Of a stretch of 64,000 bases of DNA, positions 57,566 to 64,000 are shown piece after piece (positions within the stretch are counted from its first letter, which is position 1; the number at the start of each line of letters is the position of its first letter). The stretch is taken from the NCBI GenBank assembly GCA_020740775.1, contig JAHEWK010000005.1, forward strand, positions 1,426,001 to 1,490,000, in the 5' to 3' direction. Under the pieces are notes generated by a model. It saw nothing but the letters and a program-made list of their open reading frames with translations. It did no database searches and was not told the DNA's origin. The DNA comes from Ilyonectria destructans. Taxonomy: Eukaryota > Ascomycota > Sordariomycetes > Hypocreales > Nectriaceae. The position numbers were made by a program, and so were the translations under genes.

Positions 57566-58091
57566 CACTGACTGTCGCCGCTTCCACATCGCCGGGTTCG
57601 CATCGTCCTCGCCCGTCTCATCGTCCCTGTCTTGGCTCTCCGCGTATCCTTCCGGCCTGCGCACGGCGACGCCATCCCGCGACGCCACCCGCATCCCTTA
57701 CTAGCATGCCTATCTCTCTCACCTCCCTCGACCAGCTCAATTCTTCAAACCAAATTATTTGAACTGAGCAATATAAACGCCCCGGCATCCTTGGATAAGG
57801 TCATATCCTTGACTTTAGCCGAAATCTAAGCCATCCACAAATCCCCCTTCACTCATTCCTACCTGCATCGGTAGCTTTAATTGATATCACCATCCACAAC
57901 CCAACCAAATCCGGCGATTCAATCACGCACTATCCACTCTCAACCTGATACTCCCAACTTGATACTTACTCACATCGGCATTCGATCTCTTCCGTCAGCT
58001 GGAGCCTGCCCCTCGGGATTTTGGACGTGTCCAGGTCCATAACGGACACTGTCTCACCAAACCTCTCTCAAAAGATTCAATCAGAACCTCA

Positions 58092-58142
58092 ATGCTATGC
58101 AAACAACTCTGCCACAATGACTCGTTCCTCATCCGACTCTAA
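58092..58142 (+). promoter_or_regulatory. Overlapping uORF in the bZIP leader
   Basis: ATG at 58092 opens 16 codons and stops with TAA at 58140-58142, in a different frame from, and overlapping, the bZIP start ATG at 58117. Such overlapping uORFs usually lower main-ORF translation and are known for several fungal bZIP genes. That the transcript includes 58092 is inference. Confidence 0.45.
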
Positions 58143-60068
58143 TGCCCCGGCTTCAACCCGAAAGAGGTCTGACGCCTCTGATGAAGTTGAGGAAGGGGGT
58201 GGAAAGAAAAGGTCAAGAGGTCGGCCTCGCCTTGACACCAAGGACGAAACGGCTGCTGATGTGAGTATGCCCTGCCGTAATCCTTCTATCCGCCATCAAT
58301 TGTATGCTCTCGGTATCTCTCTCTGACATTTCAACCAGCGTCGCCGCACGCAAATCCGTCTGGCTCAGCGAGCATACCGCAATCGCAAGGACACAGCTAT
58401 CGACACACTTAAACAGAGAGTCAAGGAGCTCGAGAAAGTCAATGAAGACATGGGCCATGAATTCATGAGCTTATCCCACTTTGTACTCGGGCAGGGAGGA
58501 TTCCAGGGGTCTCCCGAGATCGCTCAGCGCTTAAATGAAGCCACTCGCAAGTTCATATCTCTTCAGCGCCAGGTCACTGAGGAAGCTTCTGCCAATACCG
58601 ATACCGGTGCCGCTGGCGGTGCCTCTGTCGATGATGGTACTGTCAATCCTGCGGATAAGCACTCGCAGTTGGCTATTCATCAGCAACGTGGCTCGAAGAA
58701 GAGTTCTAGTTCGTCTACATCATCGAATGACGTCCTCTCGACCCCCAATACGGATTGGAGCACCGAGGACAATACTCGTTCAGGTGTGCCGATCTCATTC
58801 CAACACTGCAATAACTCGTCTCAGTATCTAGTCAATCCTGTCACCAATCACAGCATGAAAGACTCGAGTTTTCCCATCGGGGACAGTCAGATTCAGGTTC
58901 CACTCTTTACCGACCCTTTTACTCAGTCGCCTTTTATTCCTCCCCCAATGCCCTCTTCGTATGGCGCACATGAACAGACTTTTGGCCGTCGTCTTCAGAG
59001 GACAATCTTGGAGGCGGGTCTTAAACTGGCCTCGATGGACAACCCGCCGCCAGACCGCTACATGGCGGTGTTCAGTTTTTGTCTGTATTTTGAAAGCGGA
59101 CGAGAAATTGTTAACCGCTTGTCCTCAACTCTACAGGCTACAGCACAGGAGACTTTGAACCATTGGAAGTTTCCATTTACGAATCTTGGTGGGTCAGGTC
59201 TCTACTTTTCTGACAGTGAAGGAAATGGGATCATGCCAGGCAATGTGCCCGCGGGCGGCGAGTTACCAATTGGAAACCAGGGTCTTCCAGAACCCTTCAA
59301 GCCTTCCGATATGACGGGCTTCTCTATGGGCCCATTCAGCCGAGAAATCGAACTCGCAAAGGATTATCGCGTTGACCATCGATTGCGGATGACGCAACCA
59401 GGCTTTGAAGGGGAATTCTATGATGTTGACGAGGTGGAAACATATCTGCGTCATCATGGCATCGTTATCCCTGCAAACAAAGACTTCGTCGACGCCGAAA
59501 TTCAACTCCACGTATTTGATGAAGCCCCGCCACCGACGCCTTGGCCCTTTGGTTTTGGGAAAGAGGGCTTCTTTAAGCAGCCGCCACCACCAACGCAAAA
59601 TACGGCGATCCTATCTCTTTCTCCCGACTTCGCTAATACCCCGGGTAATCTGTGGCCAGGAACGCAACCACCCACCACAATCCCAGTCGAAGCCTCAGTC
59701 ATGATGGGCGATCCTCACGCAATGCCGGCTATGGACCCGCATCTCGCGCCCCTGGTTCCTGACTTGTCGAACAGGACTTCAGCAACCCAGTTCAACCCAA
59801 CTCTAGCATCTTTCGAGGAGGCTCCTGAAGCCCCTTGGCGGGATTGGGGAGCGGATACGACATGGAGAAGGACCAAAGTGACGATTGACGTGAACCAGCT
59901 TGTGACCAGTGAGTTCAACCCTCGCTCCCATGTTTGCCCACTCAGAAGCTAATCCATCTAGAAATGACCAACTTTGCCGTGTGCTTGGGCCGCAGCCCTG
60001 GTGTCCGGCCTCGGGACTTACACAAGGCAGTCAGGCAGTCCATTATCTTGCAACATGGAGTAAAGTGA
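58117..60068 (+). CDS. bZIP transcription factor with variant basic region
   Basis: 606 aa, three exons: 58117-58260, 58339-59908 and 59962-60068; introns of 78 and 53 bp. The N-terminus is Ser-rich and then basic (KKRSRGRPRLD, an AT-hook-like GRPR). The second exon opens the basic region RRRTQIRLAQRAYRNRKD (49-66), followed by heptads IDTLKQRVKELEKVN. The usual Asn of the Yap/bZIP signature (NxxAQxxFR) is Ile54 here and Phe is Tyr61. The middle is Ser/Thr/Asn-rich, and a C-terminal region with a folded-looking GREIVNRLSSTLQ... segment follows. The third exon adds KMTNFAVCLGRSPGVRPRDL and stops at 60068. I recognise the QIRLAQRAYR form as recurring in fungal bZIPs of unknown target. Translation is probably tuned by an overlapping uORF. 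Confidence 0.92.
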
Positions 60069-60452
60069 TTGGTTTGGAAAGGAAATGCAATTTTGATATT
60101 TGGGAGTTGAGGTGGAAAAGGAAGGGAAGCATTGGTAATTTTGATACCCAGGGAATGGTCGGTATTGGATCTGATGTAAATACCACCATGTGAATTTACA
60201 CAAATCTCTGCAGCTTATTGATATATTAAACCCATTTGGAAGTACTACTTCAGTTGACTGCTCATGTTTTTGACGAGTTACGTGAAGGTCTTTATGCGCA
60301 ATGTCGATGGTGCGGGGTGGGTCTTGAGCTTTGGCGGGGTTACTCGTGCTCGTCCAACCAAGACGCCAATACGGCACAGCCAAGTTGAACTCCTTATCAA
60401 CGGTTGATGATAGCCCGAAGAGCGAAGAGGAAATACCAAAGAATACAGAGCT

Positions 60453-61887
60453 ATGGAATACAGAACTCAAGATACCCAGCACCACAGAGTACAGCCTCGG
60501 CTCATCATCCACGGCGGAGCAGGCAACATCCAGCGGCATAACTACCCGCCGGAAAAGTACCAGGCTTATCGGGATGCCCTCATCACCATCGTACGCTGGC
60601 TTCTCTCCCCGATATGGATCTAGAACGACTACTGACGCAATGGGCGTGTAGGTTACCAAGACAAATGTCTACATGACCACGCCAGCGGCAAGTGTCGTTG
60701 AGAAGTTATCCCCCACAAGACGCCTTCCCTCTGCGCTGGACGTGGCGACATTCGCCGTGGCTCTGCTCGAGGACAACCCTCTATTCAACAGCGGCCACGG
60801 TGCCGTCTTCACCCGCGATGGCGTTAACGAACTGGAGGCGTCCGTCATGGTCTCCCGCGGCTACAAGAAGCGCGGCGTGGGCGTCATGGGCCTCCGCCGG
60901 GTGCGCAACCCCATCGTGCTCGCGCGCAAGATGCTCGAGCACGGCCAAGACGACCTCCAGCCGCAAGCTACCCCCAGCAGAGAGCCCCATATCGCCGCTC
61001 TCGACGTCCCCTCGGCGCAGGGCCACACGCAAATCTTCGGCGACGCAGCAGAGCAGCTGGCAGCGCAGTACGGAATGGACCTCGTTGCCCCGGGTTACTT
61101 CTTCACGCAGCAGCGCTGGGACGAGCACCTGCGCGCGCTGGAGCAGGAGAAGAACGGGTCTGGCCTGGCGACCTGGAGTGCCACTGAGTACCTGCCCCAG
61201 GGGACCTGCGGCGCCGTGGCCCTAGATGAGGACGGCGTGATCTGCGTAGCCACGAGCACGGGCGGCCTGACAAACAAGTTGACAGGCCGCATTGGCGATA
61301 CGCCCGTCGTCGGGGCCGGCTTCTGGGCCGAGGAGTGGAGTGAGGACGGTGATCCTACTCGGGGCGGCGACGGCGTCTGGCAGCGGTTCCAAGAGGCTGT
61401 TACCAGACGGGGCCCATCTCTTGTCCTCGGCGATGCCCTCACAGGCGCTCTAGCAGACTGCCTTCCTACGCCGCTGATGTACTCCCCATTGGCCCCATGG
61501 ACAGGCGGCACTACGACGACACGATCCATGGGCGGTTCTGGGACCGGTAACGGCGACTCGTTCCTGCGTATCAACGCCCTGCGCACCGCTGCCGCCATGG
61601 CGAGATGGAAGCCGGAAACGAGCGCAAAGGCCGTGACACACGTTTCCGGTCCTGGGGGAGAGCTCCAGAAGAGCGCTGAGGAACGGTGGCGGCGGACGGG
61701 CGAAGGCGAGGGCGGCATCATCGGGATCGAGTGTGCTCTTGTTCGCGATGCGGCTGGGCGGGTTGTCGAAGCTCGATCGGAGATCCTGATGGATTATAAC
61801 TGCGGCGGCATGTTCCGAGCGTGGATTGACGACCACGGCAAGCCCGTCATGAGTGTCTGGGCCAACGGTTCCGCGGACGACCTGTAG
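60453..61887 (+). CDS. Type-2 asparaginase / isoaspartyl peptidase-like Ntn hydrolase
   Basis: 457 aa, exons 60453-60590 and 60652-61887 joined across a 61 bp intron (GTACGC...GTGTAG, branch TACTGAC). Exon 1 supplies the family N-terminus RLIIHGGAGNI. The ORF starting at 60673 alone would lack it. Other motifs: FNSGHGAVFTRDG, ELEASVMV and the autocleavage site GTCGAVALD, whose Thr becomes the N-terminal nucleophile of the beta subunit. STGGLTNKLTGRIGDTP and GAGFWAEE follow, as in plant-type asparaginases and isoaspartyl peptidases. The reaction is hydrolysis of L-Asn or of isoaspartyl dipeptides; substrate choice cannot be read here. An insert at about 61500-61700 is longer than in bacterial forms. 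There is no signal peptide, so it is probably cytosolic. Confidence 0.93.
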
Positions 61888-62426
61888 ATTAAGCAACTAG
61901 AAGCTCGTGAAAGAGAGCGGTGAACAGGGAATGCCATTGTATATTTGATCTGTACCCAGTTTTGCAGAACCAAAAGCTCCTAACATAGATCCCAGCCTAG
62001 GATCTCTCTCTTTCTCTCCCTCTCGCTCATTTTTCGGCTACCTTGCTCCCTGAGCCAATGCGCGCACTCCGTCGCTCCGCGAATCGTACAGAGTCTCATC
62101 AGACATGGAATAGTTTGTCATCTTGCACGAAGTATGGAAACTCCATCGCTAAGCCATAAACCCGCCCCCATCGTCCCGTATTCTTTCTCTATAGTACATG
62201 GAACGCCGGCCCGATGCGAATTTAGAAGATTAAAACGTCAGCCCACTGTTTTTGTTCGTGGCGTTGATGGTGGTGTGGTGGTGGAAAATACAAAGGGCCT
62301 CTGACTGGAAAGAGGCCCGGAAATCGATTTGTGGTGGAGTTGAGAGGGGAGGTGTGGGTTTTTGTTGTTCTCCTTGGTCGAACAAGTCGCCGTCATAATC
62401 ATCTCGGTCCCGTGCAAACTCGTTGT
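61888..62426. other. Convergent intergenic region
   Basis: 3' flanks of the asparaginase-like gene and tim17. A CTCTCTTTCTCTC stretch lies at about 62003-62025. No gene was seen. Confidence 0.45.
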
Positions 62427-62985
62427 TTACAAAGTAGCCTCCATGTTGGGTGGAGGCTGAGGCACCTCGAGCTTGGTGGAACCGGCAAGCATCTTGCTGA
62501 AGCCGATACCGACACCCTCGATGACGGCGAGCAGGACGGCGCAGCCGATGGCACCGTTGCGGGCAGCCTTGTAGCCACCTCGGATGGCGAGAGAGCCACC
62601 GGTGAAGAAGCCGGCGATGATGGCGTTGTAGGGGTCCTCCTTCTTGCGGACGCCCTTCACGGCGCAGTCAAAAGTGGAGAAGAGACCGCCCCAGACGCCG
62701 AAGTTGCCGCCGAGCACGGGGGCGCGCATCTTGATGGCTGTGATGGCGCCGATGCGGCGCTCGCCGTAGGGGGAATTTCGGAAGCCCTTGATGCCGTGCC
62801 AGATGGTGCCGCCGATAGCCTATTCGGAGGAAGACATGTCAGTTATGGGGAGCTCTTCATCGGGCGAGATTGATCGGTAGGGTTGGTGGCGGATCGAGGG
62901 GAAGAGAAACACTTACGCCCATGCAGAAAGCACCGCCAAAGTCATTGAGAATGACCCAGGGGCAGGGGTCACGTCCGTGATCCAT
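62427..62985 (-). CDS. tim17: Tim17, inner-membrane translocase subunit
   Basis: 153 aa, exons 62917-62985 and 62427-62819 with a 97 bp intron. Tim17 forms the core of the TIM23 presequence translocase in the mitochondrial inner membrane. The N-terminus [20 protein letters not shown] carries the conserved DPCPW and the matrix-gating acidic residue. The rest shows four Gly-rich helices with GxxxG spacing: [42 protein letters not shown] and [16 protein letters not shown]. It ends with a short proline-rich tail ([12 protein letters not shown]). Length and motifs match fungal Tim17 closely. Confidence 0.96.
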
Positions 62986-64000
62986 GGCTGGCTGTGGATG
63001 TGTGGGAGAAGAGGAGCGTCGAGTGCGGAAGCGAGGGCGAGGTCGTCGTGGTTGTGGTCGTCGGGATGGTTGCTCTTGAAAATTGTGAGGTGAGGCCGCT
63101 GCCAGTAAAAGTTGACACCCCCGGCCGGCCGGGTGCTGAGTCGCGAATGGAATTTTTCGGAGCATCGGCGCTTCAGAAAGTCCGGCCGCCCAAATGCCTC
63201 CAGCACCTTCCACCACCAAAGATGTCGCCGATCTCGGGTACGTACCGGGAAACCAATGCCAAGATGGGGGCGAAATGGAGAATCATGAGCATGCATCCTC
63301 GGATCAGGTTTATTTCCTTAGTGTACGAAATTTCCCACTCTATGTCTAATTGAATAATTTATCTTAATTGCCTATTGATTAGTGTTCACACCATATAGGC
63401 TCAACTGTGTGATTAGGGGTACCATGCGTTCAGTTAAAACAGTTCTTGGGTTTCACGCTTTAAAATGATTCTCGTATTCACCGTAAATCAATGTCCCATT
63501 TCTGGTTACGAACTATCAATGGAGAATATCACAATGCACGGAACCAGTAGTTTGTCTATCGTACCCCTTGTCTCTGGCTCCTCGAATTTGGGTTACCCAA
63601 GCTCGTTGCCAGTGTCCCAAGTCAAGGCGCTCAGTGCATCTACCCAAGTCGGACAGGGTGTGCTTTAAGCATGGTTTAACACAACCAGGGCTTGCGTTAC
63701 CCGAAAAGAAAAAGAAAAGAGACAAATCCTGGCTCCTGGTATACGTCGTACTCCGGACACATCAACCCGAAATACTGGATCCGAGTGAGACCCCACTCAC
63801 CCCGGATCTCCGTCTCGGCCGATTCCAACAACGCCTGACCCACATCTACCATCCGCCTTCCCAAACCGTCTCGCCGAAAACCAACCCTTAGCATGCATGA
63901 TACGACTAGCAAGTATATAACTCTACAACTCAGCTCAAAAACAAAGCCTATACATTTCCTCTTACTCTTCCTCCTCCCAAAAGACATTGTGAAGGTTCAC
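62986..64000. other. Right-edge region, tim17 promoter and unassigned sequence
   Basis: The first few hundred bases are the tim17 upstream region. From 63.3 to 64.0 kb the sequence is more AT-rich, with short frames only (for example 63465-63668 plus and 63697-63987 minus) and no recognisable motif. The 3' end of a gene beyond the edge cannot be excluded. Confidence 0.4.

Larger units (their letters stand above)
56276..58116. other. Divergent promoter region, kinase / bZIP factor
   Basis: 1.84 kb. It includes three 11-bp tandem units (56851-56883), a degenerate CCRTCTCCG-type hexamer array at about 57475-57565 and a CT/CA-rich leader at 57.7-58.1 kb typical of a transcribed fungal 5' UTR. 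No other gene was seen. Confidence 0.5.

Noticed and set aside
57443..57694. GDGD-repeat peptide on the minus strand
   Set aside because: A direct product of the hexamer array; no start context or conservation visible.
60331..60651. Separate small gene before the asparaginase-like gene
   Set aside because: The frame overlaps exon 1 of the Ntn hydrolase in another register; exon 1 encodes the conserved LIIHGGAGN motif and explains the region.

Overview
The window is nuclear DNA from a filamentous ascomycete (Pezizomycotina, probably Sordariomycetes; the order is not resolved). The evidence is short GT-AG introns, mostly 50-100 bp and often with CTRAC branch sites, fungal-only families (Zn2Cys6 regulator tail, Cas1p-like O-acetyltransferase, AZUL-HECT ligase, Srp40, Blm10) and a loose eukaryotic layout with no operons. 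I rebuilt exon structures by matching splice sites to reading frame. Where the first open codon was not ATG, I moved the start to the first suitable ATG.

Layout. 0-3.5 kb: 3' end of a Zn2Cys6-type regulator, a PhyH-family oxygenase in tandem with it, and a cysteine-rich protein with a GPI-like tail. 3.5-6.5 kb: no convincing gene. 6.5-13.5 kb: a GFA/CENP-V-type zinc protein, a Cas1p-type polysaccharide O-acetyltransferase and the 60S biogenesis factor Rei1. 14.1-14.5 kb: a small interrupted SANT-like gene. 15.1-18.3 kb: adenylosuccinate synthetase, split by 23 introns. 19.7-32.6 kb: an AZUL-HECT ubiquitin ligase, an AlkB-type dioxygenase, an EngB-type GTPase, a C3HC/Rsm1-like protein, Srp40 and a membrane protein. 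33.8-47.5 kb: an ADGF-type adenosine deaminase, the proteasome activator Blm10/PA200 and a fungal orphan protein. 47.5-52.35 kb: a 4.85 kb divergent region with no supported gene. 52.35-63 kb: a LYR protein, a coiled-coil protein kinase, a bZIP factor, a type-2 asparaginase-like Ntn hydrolase and Tim17.

Most genes are housekeeping and there is no obvious biosynthetic cluster. Three can be tied to purine handling or protein turnover: adenylosuccinate synthetase and adenosine deaminase act on AMP and adenosine, while the HECT ligase and Blm10 act in the ubiquitin-proteasome system. Nothing in the sequence shows that they are co-regulated.

The most unusual feature is the adenylosuccinate synthetase gene. 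It has 24 exons (including exons of 5 and 11 nt) for 423 residues, whereas no other gene here needs more than three introns. Other points of note are a Blm10 terminal exon that carries a variant proteasome-docking tail, a bZIP factor lacking the usual basic-region Asn and carrying an overlapping uORF, and a SANT-like gene interrupted at a run of 16 T. I found no rRNA, tRNA, CRISPR array or intact transposon.
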